Source: Bosea sp. (in: a-proteobacteria) (lineage in GTDB: Bacteria > Pseudomonadota > Alphaproteobacteria > Rhizobiales > Beijerinckiaceae). Taken from it: a stretch of DNA of 64,000 nt. Shown here piece by piece: positions 8,135 to 17,065 of the stretch. A model generated the notes under the pieces. It was not told the origin of the DNA and searched no databases. It saw nothing but the letters and a program-made list of their open reading frames with translations. How positions within the stretch are numbered: the first letter of the stretch is position 1; each line of letters opens with the position of its first letter. The translations under genes and the position numbers were made by a program. The stretch is from NCBI RefSeq assembly GCF_023953965.1, contig NZ_JAMLIX010000001.1, forward strand, positions 1,860,501 through 1,924,500. Direction: 5' to 3'.

Positions 8135-9580
8135 ATGGATATCGTTCCGGCCGCCGGGGAAGTGGAGAGGCTCGGGACCGAGCTCATGATCCTGGGCATC
8201 TTCCGGGACGGGCCGCTGACCGGCTCGGCGCGGGCGGCGAACGCTTGTTCCGGCGGCCGGCTCGCCGCGCTCCTCAGCCAGATCGATCTCGGCGAGGAGG
8301 CCGGCCAGGCGGAGTTCGTCGGGCCGCTGCCCGGCATCGCGGCGCAGCGCCTGCTGCTGGTCGGCCTCGGGCGGGCCGAGCGATTCTCGGACCGGGCCTA
8401 CCGGCAGGCGCTGGCCGCCACGTCCCGGGTTCTCGACGGCGATCCCGCGACGGACATCGTGGTGACGCTCGCGGAAAACGAGGTGCCGCGCCGGGCGCTC
8501 GACTGGCGCATGCGCCAGGCCGGGCAGATCCTCGCCGGCCGACGTCATGATTTCGGGCTGCCCGACCGGCCGGTGAGCAAAGGCACCCGCCGCGTCATGC
8601 TGCTCGTTCCGCGCGCGCTGACCTCCGCGCTCGTCGCGGCACTGCGGCAGGGCGTGGCCATCGGGGAGGGAGTCTCCTTCGCCAGGCAACTCGGCGACCT
8701 GCCGCCGGATCTGTGCACGCCGGCCTTCATCCTGCGGATGGCGCAGGCGATGGCGCAGCAGTTCGGCTTCCGGCTGGACGTGCTGGAGCGGCCCGCCTTC
8801 CAGCGGCCGCGGCCGGCGGCGTTCCCGCCGCGGGAGGAGGCCGGCGCCGGCAGGCTGATCGTGATGCGCCGCGAGCGCCGCAGGCAGGCCGGCAGGCCGA
8901 TCGTGCTGATCAGCGACGACGTCGCGGCCCATGACCTGCCGCTCGCGCGCGAGCGGGCCGGGCCGGGCCGTCCGGTCCGCGACATGCGCGGCATCGGCAG
9001 CGTCTTCGGCGCGATGCGGGCGGTCGAGCGGCTCGATCTCGCCGTGAACGTGGTCGGGCTGGTCGCCGTCTCGGGGCGGGAGGGCACGCCCTGCGCCATC
9101 GGGCGGGACGCAGCGGCGCCGGCCCCCGAGGCCTCGAGCGTTTCCCTGCTCGGCGACGTGCTGGCTTACGCCGCGCAGTTCTCGCCGAGCTGCGTCATCG
9201 ACGTCGCCGGGTTGAGCCGGGCCGGCATGCTGGCGCTCGGCAGCCGGGCCAGCGGCCTGTTCGCCAATGACGAGGCGCTGGCGTCTGAACTCCTGAAATG
9301 CGGCGGGATTTCCGGCGACCGCGTCTGGCAACTGCCGCTGTGGGACGCCGACGCCGAGCTTTTCCCGGGGCTGGACCCCGAGGCCGGCCCGGCGGAAGAC
9401 TGCGCCGACGAGGCGCTCGCCGTCGTCAGCAGCCTGGCGCGCTCGGCCGCCTACCCCTGGGCGCATCTGGACATCTCGGGCACGGCCTCGACCATCGGCG
9501 CGTTGCGCTCTTCGACGGGGCGGCCCGTCCCGCTCCTGGCCGAGTTCCTGATCGGGCGCGCCCGCGCTACGCCGCACTGA
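8135..9580 (+). CDS. M17 leucyl aminopeptidase-like protein, predicted inactive
   Basis: 481-residue protein with the fold signature of PepA/M17 leucyl aminopeptidases but without their catalytic core. Recognisable segments are the N-terminal macro-like half with EGVSFARQLGDLPPDLCTP (PepA has RDLVNTPPN/C at the same place), GSVFGAMRAVERLDLAVNVVGLVA, CVIDVAGLSRAGMLALGSR, and SAAYPWAHLDISGTA near the end. The motif NTDAEGR, which supplies metal ligands and the catalytic Arg, is absent. The LVGKG...FDSGG block is replaced by unrelated residues. It lies 21 bp behind the RND operon and may be cotranscribed. It could have a structural or regulatory role; E. coli PepA also binds DNA. A decaying gene is the alternative. 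Confidence 0.75.
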   Translation: MDIVPAAGEVERLGTELMILGIFRDGPLTGSARAANACSGGRLAALLSQIDLGEEAGQAEFVGPLPGIAAQRLLLVGLGRAERFSDRAYRQALAATSRVLDGDPATDIVVTLAENEVPRRALDWRMRQAGQILAGRRHDFGLPDRPVSKGTRRVMLLVPRALTSALVAALRQGVAIGEGVSFARQLGDLPPDLCTPAFILRMAQAMAQQFGFRLDVLERPAFQRPRPAAFPPREEAGAGRLIVMRRERRRQAGRPIVLISDDVAAHDLPLARERAGPGRPVRDMRGIGSVFGAMRAVERLDLAVNVVGLVAVSGREGTPCAIGRDAAAPAPEASSVSLLGDVLAYAAQFSPSCVIDVAGLSRAGMLALGSRASGLFANDEALASELLKCGGISGDRVWQLPLWDADAELFPGLDPEAGPAEDCADEALAVVSSLARSAAYPWAHLDISGTASTIGALRSSTGRPVPLLAEFLIGRARATPH

Positions 9581-9618
9581 ACCTTTCCACCCCCCCGCAC
9601 CCGTATGGAGCTTTCCCC

Positions 9619-10125
9619 ATGAGCGATCTCGTTTTCATCGCCTTCCCGACCGAGCAGAAGGCGGAGGAGGTGCGGCAGAAGGTGCTGTCGCTTCAGCGCG
9701 AATATCTGATCGAGCTCGGCGACGCCGTCGTCGTGGTCAAGAACGACAAGGGCGAGGTCAAGCTCAACCAGATGATCAACCTGACCACGGCGGGCGCCGC
9801 CTCCGGCGCGCTGTGGGGCACGCTGATCGGCTTCATTTTCCTGGCGCCGCTGGTCGGCACCGCGATCGGCGCGGCCTCGGGCGCGCTCAGCGGCAAGTTC
9901 AGCGACATCGGCATCAACGACCAGTTCATGAAGGACGCGGCCTCCGCGCTGCAGCCGGGCACGGCGGGCCTGTTCCTGCTGATCCGCAAGATGACGACCG
10001 ACAAGGTGCTCGCCGACCTGCGCGGCAGCGGCGGCACCCTGATCAAGACCTCCTTCGACGAGACGAAGGAGGCCGAGCTGCGCGAGGCGCTCTCGGCGGT
10101 GACGGCCGCCGGACCGGCGGCGTGA
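9619..10125 (+). CDS. DUF1269 domain membrane protein
   Basis: 168-residue protein starting MSDLVFIAFPTEQKAEEV, the characteristic opening of DUF1269 proteins. The middle (about 55-95) is a Gly/Ala-rich hydrophobic segment (GAASGALWGTLIGFIFLAPLVG) that probably forms a membrane hairpin. The C-terminal domain (LFLLIRKMTTDKVLADL) is soluble. The ATG at 9619 has weak Shine-Dalgarno support but coincides with the family start. The gene end overlaps the next start by GTGA. Function unknown; the family is often associated with envelope stress. Confidence 0.8.
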   Translation: MSDLVFIAFPTEQKAEEVRQKVLSLQREYLIELGDAVVVVKNDKGEVKLNQMINLTTAGAASGALWGTLIGFIFLAPLVGTAIGAASGALSGKFSDIGINDQFMKDAASALQPGTAGLFLLIRKMTTDKVLADLRGSGGTLIKTSFDETKEAELREALSAVTAAGPAA

Positions 10126-11849
10126 GCCCGGACTGGAGCCTGGCGCCGGAGGCCGCCTGGGCGACCACGACCGGCCGCCTCGACGATTTCCGCCCCCTGC
10201 TTCCGGCGGAGGAGGAAATCGTCGCCAGGCTCCAGTCCGGCACCTTCGACAAGCTCGGCGACGGCGTGCTGCCGGCCGAGCCGGACCCGGCCAGGACCGT
10301 GCGGGCCGCCTTCCTGCGCTTCCTGATCCTGGGGGGAGAGCCCGGCTGCCGGCCGCATGAGAAGGGCGTCCTCGTCCGGGGCGCCTGGATCGAGGGCGGG
10401 CTCGATCTCGAAGCCTGCCGCATTTACCGCGACATCGGGCTGAACGACTGCCGTTTCGAGGCGGTGCCGAACCTGCGCGCCGCCATCATCAGCCGCCTCT
10501 TCCTCGACGGCTCGCGGCTGCCGGGCCTGCAGGCCGAGCGGCTCGAGGCGCGCGGCGGGATCTATCTGCGCGGGGCCGAGGTCGAGGGCGTGATCAATCT
10601 CGACCAGGCCCGCCTCGGCGGCAATCTCCAATGCGACGGGGCCGCGATCCGCAACCGGAGCGACCATGCCCTGCTCGGCCGCAGCCTCGAGGTGCGCAAC
10701 GTGCTGCTGCGCGGCGCGACGCTGCGCGGCGGCCTCAATCTCTCCGGCGCGGTGCTGGCGGCGGACCTCGACCTCACCGGGGCGAGCGTCTCCGTGGCCG
10801 AGCGGCATGCGCTCGATGCCAGCACGATCTCCTGCCACGGCAGCGTCCTGCTCAAGAGCGCGCGCTTCGAGGGCGAGGTCGCCCTGACCGGCTCCGACAT
10901 CGCCGGCGACCTCGACTGCTCCGGCGCCGTCGTCGAGAATCCGGGAGCCATCGCCGTCCAGGCGAGCCGGGTCGTGGTCAAGGGCGCCTTCTTCCTGCGG
11001 CGCGAGGCCAGGCTCGACGGCACGCTCGACCTTACCGGCGCCTCGTTCGGAACGATCCACGACGAGGCGGCCTCCTGGCCCAAGCCCGGCGAGCTGCTGC
11101 TCAACCGCTGCCTCTACGGCGCCTTCATCGGCGGGCCGGTCGATGCCGAAAGCCGGCTCGACTGGCTCGCGCGCCAGGCGCCCGAGCGCTGGGGCGAGGA
11201 TTTCTGGCCGCAGCCCTATGAGCAGCTCGCCGCGGTGTTCCGCGAGACCGGGCATGGCGAGGACGCCGCCGCCGTGCTCGTCGTCAAGGAGAAACTGCAG
11301 CGCCGGGCGCGGCGGGCGCGCACGCACAATCCCGTCTGGCGCGGGCTCCTCCTCGTCGGGGACGGCATCCTCGCGATCACGGTCGGCTATGGCCGCAGGC
11401 CGCTCTTCGCGCTGGTCTGGCTCGTGTTCTTCTGGCTCACGGGCGTGGCGGTCTTCGCCTATGCCGAGGGCCAGGGCGCGGTGATGCCCAACAGCGCGGT
11501 CGTGCTGCGCGCGCCGGAATGGACCTTGTGCGGCATCGGGCCGGACGAGAGCCGGACGCTGGTGGCCAGCGGGCCGTCGCGAGGGCTGGCAGTGCCGGGG
11601 CAGACCCAGCTCGCCTGCTTCCGCCAGCGCTGGGAGGCGTCCAGCTATCCCGCCTTCAGCCCATGGATGTATTCGCTCGACACGCTGCTGCCGGTGCTCG
11701 ATATGGGGCAGCGCACCTTCTGGCGGCCGAATCCCGGCAAGCCCGGGGGGCGTGGCGCGATGGGGTATTTCTATTTCCAATCGGTCGTCGGCTGGGCCTT
11801 GAGCCTCCTCGCGGTCGCGGGTTTCTCGGGGCTGGTGAAATCGCCGTGA
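10122..11849 (+). CDS. Membrane protein with beta-helix-like repeats
   Basis: 575 residues from a GTG overlapping the previous stop codon. Residues about 85-330 consist of short solenoid-type repeats (IYLRGAEVEGVINLDQA, GGLNLSGAVLAADLDLTGAS). These resemble pentapeptide or right-handed beta-helix proteins, though not strictly A(D/N)LXX. A basic linker (KLQRRARRARTH) precedes a membrane helix (about 425-450, ALVWLVFFWLTGVAVFAY), an extracytoplasmic loop with two Cys, and a last helix (about 550-570). I do not recognise a named family; some databases call similar proteins membrane-associated oxidoreductases without evidence. Coupling to the DUF1269 gene suggests joint function at the membrane. 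Confidence 0.65.
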   Translation: MSPDWSLAPEAAWATTTGRLDDFRPLLPAEEEIVARLQSGTFDKLGDGVLPAEPDPARTVRAAFLRFLILGGEPGCRPHEKGVLVRGAWIEGGLDLEACRIYRDIGLNDCRFEAVPNLRAAIISRLFLDGSRLPGLQAERLEARGGIYLRGAEVEGVINLDQARLGGNLQCDGAAIRNRSDHALLGRSLEVRNVLLRGATLRGGLNLSGAVLAADLDLTGASVSVAERHALDASTISCHGSVLLKSARFEGEVALTGSDIAGDLDCSGAVVENPGAIAVQASRVVVKGAFFLRREARLDGTLDLTGASFGTIHDEAASWPKPGELLLNRCLYGAFIGGPVDAESRLDWLARQAPERWGEDFWPQPYEQLAAVFRETGHGEDAAAVLVVKEKLQRRARRARTHNPVWRGLLLVGDGILAITVGYGRRPLFALVWLVFFWLTGVAVFAYAEGQGAVMPNSAVVLRAPEWTLCGIGPDESRTLVASGPSRGLAVPGQTQLACFRQRWEASSYPAFSPWMYSLDTLLPVLDMGQRTFWRPNPGKPGGRGAMGYFYFQSVVGWALSLLAVAGFSGLVKSP

Positions 11850-11880
11850 GGCGCCCGGTCCCAGCAGCAAAGGTGATGTC

Positions 11881-12948
11881 GTGAGCAAGACGCCTGTTTC
11901 CTCCAGCCGGGCCGCGGGTGCGGGCAAGGCGCAGCGCGAGCCGCTCAACATCGACCTCGCCCTCCAGGGCGGCGGCGCGCACGGCGCCTTCACCTGGGGC
12001 GTGCTCAGCCGGATCCTCGAGGAGGACTGGCTGACGATCGAGGCGATCTCCGGCACCTCGGCCGGGGCGATGAACGCCGCCGTGCTGGCGTCCGGCTATG
12101 CCCGGGGCGGGCGCGCCGGGGCCCGCGAGGCGCTGGACCGGTACTGGCGCAAGGTCTCCGACGCGGGGCGCTTCAGCCCGTTCCAGCGCACGCCGCTCGA
12201 CATGCTGCTCGGGCGCTGGACGCTCGATTCCTCGCCGCTCTTCGTGGCGATGGACATGATGTCGCGCGTGGTCTCGCCCTACAGCCTCAACCCGGCCGGC
12301 GTGAATCCGCTGATGGACATCCTCGCCGAGGAGATCGACTTCGACGCCATCGCCAGTGGCCCGATCAAGCTCTTCATCTCCGCGACGAACGTGAGGACCG
12401 GGCGCAACCGCGTCTTCCGCAACGGCGAGATCACGCCGCAGGTGCTGCTCGCCTCGGCCTGCCTGCCGACCCTGTTCCAGGCGGTCGAGATCGACGGAGA
12501 GAGCTATTGGGACGGCGGCTATTCCGGCAACCCGACCATGACCCCGCTGATCAAGGACAGCACGGCGAGCGACACCATCCTCGTCCAGATCAACCCGGTC
12601 GAGCGGCCGGGCACGCCGCGGCTGGCGCGCGACATCCTGAACCGTCTCAACGAGGTCTCCTTCAACGCGGTCCTGCTGAAGGAGCTCAGGATGATGGCGC
12701 TCCTGCAGCGCGAGGCGCTGACCAAGGGCAGCGAGGCCGCGCGCTGGGCGCGCATGCGGATGCACCGCATCACCAGCGACGCGATGATCGACCTCGGCTA
12801 CTCCTCGAAGCTCAACGCCGAATGGGAGTTCTTCACCATGCTCCATGACGAGGGCCGGCGCTCCGCCGAGGCGTTCTATCGCGAGCACAGCGACGCGATC
12901 GGCAAGAGCTCGACGCTCGATCTCCTCGAATTCACCGAGGGGATCTGA
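11881..12948 (+). CDS. Patatin-like phospholipase
   Basis: 355-residue patatin-family acyl hydrolase acting through a Ser-Asp dyad. The oxyanion loop GGGAHGAF (about residues 30-37), the nucleophile elbow GTSAG (Ser about 61) and the dyad DGG (about 211, DGGYSGNP) are all intact, so activity on phospholipids or acyl esters is expected. The GTG start follows the previous stop by 31 bp. The gene is followed 2 bp later by the AI-2E-type permease, indicating one transcript. No signal peptide is seen, so it is probably cytoplasmic or peripheral to the membrane. Confidence 0.88.
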   Translation: MSKTPVSSSRAAGAGKAQREPLNIDLALQGGGAHGAFTWGVLSRILEEDWLTIEAISGTSAGAMNAAVLASGYARGGRAGAREALDRYWRKVSDAGRFSPFQRTPLDMLLGRWTLDSSPLFVAMDMMSRVVSPYSLNPAGVNPLMDILAEEIDFDAIASGPIKLFISATNVRTGRNRVFRNGEITPQVLLASACLPTLFQAVEIDGESYWDGGYSGNPTMTPLIKDSTASDTILVQINPVERPGTPRLARDILNRLNEVSFNAVLLKELRMMALLQREALTKGSEAARWARMRMHRITSDAMIDLGYSSKLNAEWEFFTMLHDEGRRSAEAFYREHSDAIGKSSTLDLLEFTEGI

Positions 12949-12950
12949 CG

Positions 12951-14024
12951 ATGGCTTCGCGGGAGGATACCGCATCGGGAGGGGCGATGACGGCGGGCAA
13001 GATCCATCATGCCGCGCAGGTGACGGTCGCCGCGATCCTGGTGATCGCGGCCCTGTCGATCGCGAGCTCGGTCTTCGCGCCGGTCGCTTTCGCTCTGTTC
13101 ATCGTGGCGCTGGTCTGGCCGCTGCAGAAGGCGTTGCAGGGCGCGCTGCCGCGGCTCGTCGCGCTGGCCGTCAGCGTCGTCGTGATGATCGTCGCCTTCG
13201 TCGGCTTCGGCTCGCTGATCATCTGGGCCTTCGGCCGTGTCGGGCGCTGGATCGTCAGCGACGCCGCCCGCTTCCAGAGCTTCTACGACCAGACGACGAC
13301 CTGGCTCGAAGGGCACGGGATCGTGGTCGCAGGGGCCTGGTCGGAGACCTTCAGCGTCTCCTGGATGCTGCGCCTGGCGCAGACCGTCACCGGCCGGCTG
13401 AACAGCACGGTGAGCTTCTGGCTGGTGGTGCTCGTCTATGTCCTGCTCGGGCTCTTGGAGGTCGATGATTTCGAGCGCAAGCTCAAATGCATGCGCAGCC
13501 GCGGCACCGGCGAGATCCTGCTGCGCGGCAGCATGGCGACGGGCGCCAAGATCCGGCGCTACATGCTGGTCAGGACGGCGATGAGCATCATCACCGGCGC
13601 GCTGGTATGGGCCTTCGCCCGGGCCGTCGGGCTGCCGCTCGCCGAAGAATGGGGCTTCATCGCCTTTTCGCTGAACTATATCCCGTTCCTGGGGCCGCTC
13701 ATCGCCACGGTCTTCCCGACCGCGTTCGCGATGACCCAGTTCGGCTCCTGGGGTGCGGTGGTCGCGGTCTTCGCCTGCCTCAACCTGATCCAGTTCGTCG
13801 TCGGCAGCTATGTCGAGCCGCGGGTCGCCGGCAACGCGCTCGCGATCTCGCCGGTGGTCGTGCTGTTCTCGGTGTTCTTCTGGAGCTATCTGTGGGGCGT
13901 GTTCGGGGCCTTCATCGGCGTGCCGATCACCATCGCGCTCCTGACCTTCTGCGCGCTGCATCCTTCGACGCTGTGGCTCGCCGAGATCTTCGGCTCGCCG
14001 CACAAGGACGAGCCTGCGGCTTAG
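12951..14024 (+). CDS. AI-2E family (TqsA/PerM-like) permease
   Basis: 357-residue integral membrane protein of the AI-2E transporter family. Paired helices at the N-terminus (VTVAAILVIAALSIASSVFAPV, FIVALVWPLQKAL) are followed by a cytoplasmic linker and the conserved C-terminal block FIAFSLNYIPFLGPLIATVFP. Glycine-rich helices (VGSYVEPRVAGNALAISPVVVLFSVFFW, GVFGAFIGVPITIALL) complete it. Family roles include quorum-signal export and Na+/H+ exchange; the substrate here is unknown. A later ATG at 12987 is an alternative start. The stop codon shares bases with the stop of the convergent gene. Confidence 0.88.
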   Translation: MASREDTASGGAMTAGKIHHAAQVTVAAILVIAALSIASSVFAPVAFALFIVALVWPLQKALQGALPRLVALAVSVVVMIVAFVGFGSLIIWAFGRVGRWIVSDAARFQSFYDQTTTWLEGHGIVVAGAWSETFSVSWMLRLAQTVTGRLNSTVSFWLVVLVYVLLGLLEVDDFERKLKCMRSRGTGEILLRGSMATGAKIRRYMLVRTAMSIITGALVWAFARAVGLPLAEEWGFIAFSLNYIPFLGPLIATVFPTAFAMTQFGSWGAVVAVFACLNLIQFVVGSYVEPRVAGNALAISPVVVLFSVFFWSYLWGVFGAFIGVPITIALLTFCALHPSTLWLAEIFGSPHKDEPAA

Positions 14025-15745
14025 CCGGCGGGCTCGATCACGATGCGCTGCGGCTGAAGCAGCGCGAGCCCGCCGGGCGCCGCCGCCAGCGTGTGGATGT
14101 AGAACGCGGTCGGCTCGGCGTCGGTCGCATCCATCACCGGGGACGGCGCCGAGACGATCTTCAGCGCGCCGCAGCGGCCGATCCAGTCGATATGACGGTG
14201 GCCGTGCATCGCGACCATGCGGGCCGAGACCGGCCGCAGCAGCCTGAGCAGGCGGCTGCCGTTGATCAGCGCGGTTCCGATCCGCTCGGAGAAGGCCTTC
14301 GCCGGCTGCGGATATTCCACCGGGTGGTGGTGCAGCGCCAGGATCCAGCGCGCCTGCGGATGGGCGCGGGTCACGGCGAGGATCGCCTGCATGTCCTCCT
14401 CGGCGACGAGGCCGAGCGCGTTGGTGAAGGAGAAATGCGCCTCCGCGTTCGAGTTCAGCAGCACGACGCCGAGCCCGTCCGGCTCGGCCGGCGGCAGCAC
14501 CATCGGGAAGGCGCCGTTCCAGAGCGCGGAAAGCCCGATCGACAGGCGCCGGCTGCCCGAATCGGCGAAGGCGGAGATCCGGGCGCGATGCGGCTCGAGC
14601 GCGGAAGCGAGGCTGCCGGCGAGGCGGCGGCGGCTTTCGTCGAAGACCTGCACACGCTCTCCCTGCACGGCGGCGATGACCGAGAGCGTGCGCATCTGGC
14701 GCAGGCGCGCGCCCGGGCTGCCGGGAAGCTCCAGCCGGGCGGGATTGGCGCGGTCGACGATGTTGACGTCGTGGTTGCCGGGCAGGATCAGGCAGCGCGC
14801 CGCGAGGGCGGGATGGCGCGCCATCGCGTCGAGGAACTCGGCCCATTCGGCCGAGCGGCCGGCATCGGTCATGTCGCCGGTGACGAGCAGCAGGTCGAGC
14901 GGCTCGTCGCGGTGGATGGCGTCCAGGCGGTCGAGCACCTGAAGGAAGCGCTCGTTGCCGCGCGGGCCGGCGCGCCCGCTCTCGATCCGGAAGCCGTAGC
15001 GCTCGCCCACGACATGCACGTCGGAGAGATGGGCGACGCGCCAGCGCCGCGCCGAGGGCGGCGCGCCGTCGAAGCCGGAAAGATCGCGCGGCTGCTCCAT
15101 CAGCCCGTCGGCGAAGCCCCAGAGCAGCGAGGCCGCCGCGAGATAAAGCGACATCAGCACGACGGCGTTGGCGAGCGCCGGCAGGACGAGCCGGACGGGA
15201 TCGGCGAAATCGGCGAGGCCGCCGGACCAGCGCGTCGCCGGCCAGACCAGCGCGGCGATGGCGCCCGCGGCGAGGCAGCCCAGCAGCCCCGCTCCAAAGG
15301 CGCTGCCGGCCCGCCAGCTAGCCCGCCGGCTCGCGCTCGTTCCTGCCGGGATGACGAACTCGGCGAGATGCTGCAGGCCCTCGCGGCACAGCGCATAGCC
15401 GGGCTGCACCACGAGCGCGTTCAGCGACCAGAAGCTGGTCTCCACGATGCGGAAGAGCGGGCGCACGCCAAACCAGCCGACGAGGCCGATGAGCGCGAGC
15501 AGGGCAAGCGAGCCGAGCCCGGCGAGCTCGGCGAGGTGGCCCGAGACCGAGGCGACCCAGGCGCTGGCGGCCAGCGGCGCGGCGCCGAGCAGCAGGCTCG
15601 GCAGCAGCATGCCGATGAGCCAGGCAAGCGCGAGCTTGGGCAGGCTGATCTCGCCGAGCAGGCTGCCGGCGATGGCGATCAGCGAGCGCTTCTTGGTGCT
15701 GCTCGCATCGTCCTCGGCATCGCCGTCGCGCGGTTCGATGATCAT
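14021..15745 (-). CDS. Membrane-anchored metallophosphoesterase
   Basis: 574-residue calcineurin-type phosphoesterase with an N-terminal membrane domain. About the first 210 residues contain several hydrophobic helices. The catalytic domain follows with HLSDVHVVG, VTGDMTDAG, LPGNHDV, HHHP and MHGHRHID, the full set of dimetal ligands, so it should be active. The chosen ATG gives MIIEPRDGD; an in-frame ATG about 37 codons upstream is possible but adds a segment without features. The gene is divergent from the antiporter operon and converges on the AI-2E gene with overlapping stop codons. The substrate is not predictable. Confidence 0.85.
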   Translation of the reverse strand: MIIEPRDGDAEDDASSTKKRSLIAIAGSLLGEISLPKLALAWLIGMLLPSLLLGAAPLAASAWVASVSGHLAELAGLGSLALLALIGLVGWFGVRPLFRIVETSFWSLNALVVQPGYALCREGLQHLAEFVIPAGTSASRRASWRAGSAFGAGLLGCLAAGAIAALVWPATRWSGGLADFADPVRLVLPALANAVVLMSLYLAAASLLWGFADGLMEQPRDLSGFDGAPPSARRWRVAHLSDVHVVGERYGFRIESGRAGPRGNERFLQVLDRLDAIHRDEPLDLLLVTGDMTDAGRSAEWAEFLDAMARHPALAARCLILPGNHDVNIVDRANPARLELPGSPGARLRQMRTLSVIAAVQGERVQVFDESRRRLAGSLASALEPHRARISAFADSGSRRLSIGLSALWNGAFPMVLPPAEPDGLGVVLLNSNAEAHFSFTNALGLVAEEDMQAILAVTRAHPQARWILALHHHPVEYPQPAKAFSERIGTALINGSRLLRLLRPVSARMVAMHGHRHIDWIGRCGALKIVSAPSPVMDATDAEPTAFYIHTLAAAPGGLALLQPQRIVIEPAG

Positions 15746-15949
15746 CGGCGTGGCGGCGTGGCCGGGTGGCAGGCCGGGATGGGCGAAGGCGCGGGCGGCA
15801 GCATGGGGTCCCCGGAAAGAACAAGCGGTCATCCTGCGCATATCCGGCCGGCAGCCGCCAGACAGGGCGGCGAGAATGGGACGCCACGCACAATCATGAG
15901 ACGCCGGGCTGATGTTGCCGTGAGATGCGGAGGCTACCGTGCTGCGAAC

Positions 15950-16477
15950 ATGCGGCGGACGGAGACGATGGATGGAGCGGCCGCGGCCGACGACGTGCGG
16001 CTTCCGGCGCTCGCGATCCGGGGGCTGTGCCTGCTCGGGCTGTGGGTGATCCTGATCGGCCCCGCGCCGGCGGATTTGCCCGTCGGGCTCGCCGCCAGCG
16101 CCGCGGGCGTCTGGGCGAGCGCCCGGCTTTGGCCGGCGGGCGGAAGGCTGTCGCCGCTCGGGCTCTTGCGCTTCCTGCTGCGCTTCCTGCCGCAATCCGT
16201 GGTCGCGGGGCTCGACGTGGCACGCCGCGCCTTCGCGCGCGAGCCGAACCTGCGGCCGGGCTTCGCCCGCTGCCGCTCCGCGATTCCGGCCGGCCTCGCG
16301 CGGGACACCGCCTGCGCCGTGATGAGCCTGCAGCCGGGCAAGCTGCCGGTCGCCGTCGACGAGGACGGAACCCTGCTGATCCATTGCCTCGATCTCGGCG
16401 AGCCCGTGGCCGAGCAGGTCGCAGCCGACGAGGCGGCGTTCCGGCAGATCCTCGCAGCGGAGGCGCGCGATGGCTGA
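15950..16477 (+). CDS. Mrp/Mnh antiporter subunit E
   Basis: First gene of a seven-gene cation/proton antiporter operon. The 175-residue protein has two or three N-terminal hydrophobic helices (AIRGLCLLGLWVILIG; LPVGLAASAAGVWASARL). The MnhE-type cytoplasmic domain follows (FLLRFLPQSVVAGLDVARRAF, then TACAVMSLQPGKLPV and LLIHCLDLGEPV). Subunit E is a small structural subunit and not an ion channel itself. Start choice is uncertain: ATG at 15950 or ATG at 15968, which has GGAG close by. The end overlaps subunit F by 8 bp. Confidence 0.85.
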   Translation: MRRTETMDGAAAADDVRLPALAIRGLCLLGLWVILIGPAPADLPVGLAASAAGVWASARLWPAGGRLSPLGLLRFLLRFLPQSVVAGLDVARRAFAREPNLRPGFARCRSAIPAGLARDTACAVMSLQPGKLPVAVDEDGTLLIHCLDLGEPVAEQVAADEAAFRQILAAEARDG

Positions 16478-16769
16478 CGCCCTGCCCGCCGTCCTGTCCG
16501 GCGCAGCGCTTTTCATCCTGGTGGTGACGGCCATCGCGCTGTGGCGCGTCCTGCGCTCCGGCATCGCGGCGGAGCGGATGATGGCGGTGCAACTGCTCGG
16601 GACCGGCGGAGCGGCCGTCCTGCTGCTCATCGGAGCCGCGACGGCGGCCGCCGCGGCGAGCGACGTCGCGCTGCTGCTGACGCTGTTCGCGGCCTTTTCC
16701 TGCGTGGCCTTCGCGCTCGGCAGCGACGGGGAGGGCGGGGACCGCGCCTCGCCGGAGGACCGGCCATGA
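16470..16769 (+). CDS. Mrp/Mnh antiporter subunit F
   Basis: 99-residue protein with three hydrophobic helices, typical in size for MnhF/PhaF. Helix 1 is ALFILVVTAIALWRVLRSG, followed by the conserved ERMMAVQLLGTGG turn and a helix of Ala/Leu. It overlaps E by 8 bp and G by ATGA, so translation is coupled. Its role is assembly of the small-subunit arm of the antiporter. Confidence 0.87.
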   Translation: MADALPAVLSGAALFILVVTAIALWRVLRSGIAAERMMAVQLLGTGGAAVLLLIGAATAAAAASDVALLLTLFAAFSCVAFALGSDGEGGDRASPEDRP

Positions 16770-17065
16770 GCATGGGCCTGCTCGCCGACATCGCCACCAT
16801 CGTCCTGGTCTCAGCCGGCGCGCTGTTGTTTCTGGCCGGCGCGCTCGGGCTCCTGCGGTTTCCCGATTCCCTGAGCCGGCTGCATGCGATCAGCAAGGCC
16901 GACAATCTCGGGCTCGGGCTGATCGTGCTCGGCCTCATGCCGCAGGCGGGGAGCATCGCGGGCGGCCTGAAGCTCGTCTGCGTCTGGCTGCTGGCGCAGC
17001 TTTCGGCCGCGACGGCGAGCCAGCTCCTGGCGCGGGCCCTCCAGCGCGACAGAACCCGGCCATGA
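16766..17065 (+). CDS. Mrp/Mnh antiporter subunit G
   Basis: 99-residue MnhG/PhaG-type protein with three helices and the family signature LGLLRFPDSLSRLHAISKAD followed by NLGLGLIVLG. It starts at ATG 16766 overlapping the F stop. A second in-frame ATG two codons later (MSMG) is also possible. Sequence and position between F and the B-type fusion make the assignment secure. Confidence 0.92.
   Translation: MSMGLLADIATIVLVSAGALLFLAGALGLLRFPDSLSRLHAISKADNLGLGLIVLGLMPQAGSIAGGLKLVCVWLLAQLSAATASQLLARALQRDRTRP

Noticed and set aside
6899..9577. 892-codon minus-strand open frame
   Set aside because: Shadow of the second adaptor and M17-like genes; low-complexity Arg/Gly/Asp composition.
13487..15949. 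Long plus-strand extension upstream of subunit E
   Set aside because: Runs antisense through the metallophosphoesterase, which has all metal motifs; only the part after 15950 is antiporter-like.
15746..16630. Extension of the metallophosphoesterase frame to the right
   Set aside because: Overlaps the E and F subunits on the opposite strand and lacks any membrane or catalytic motif.
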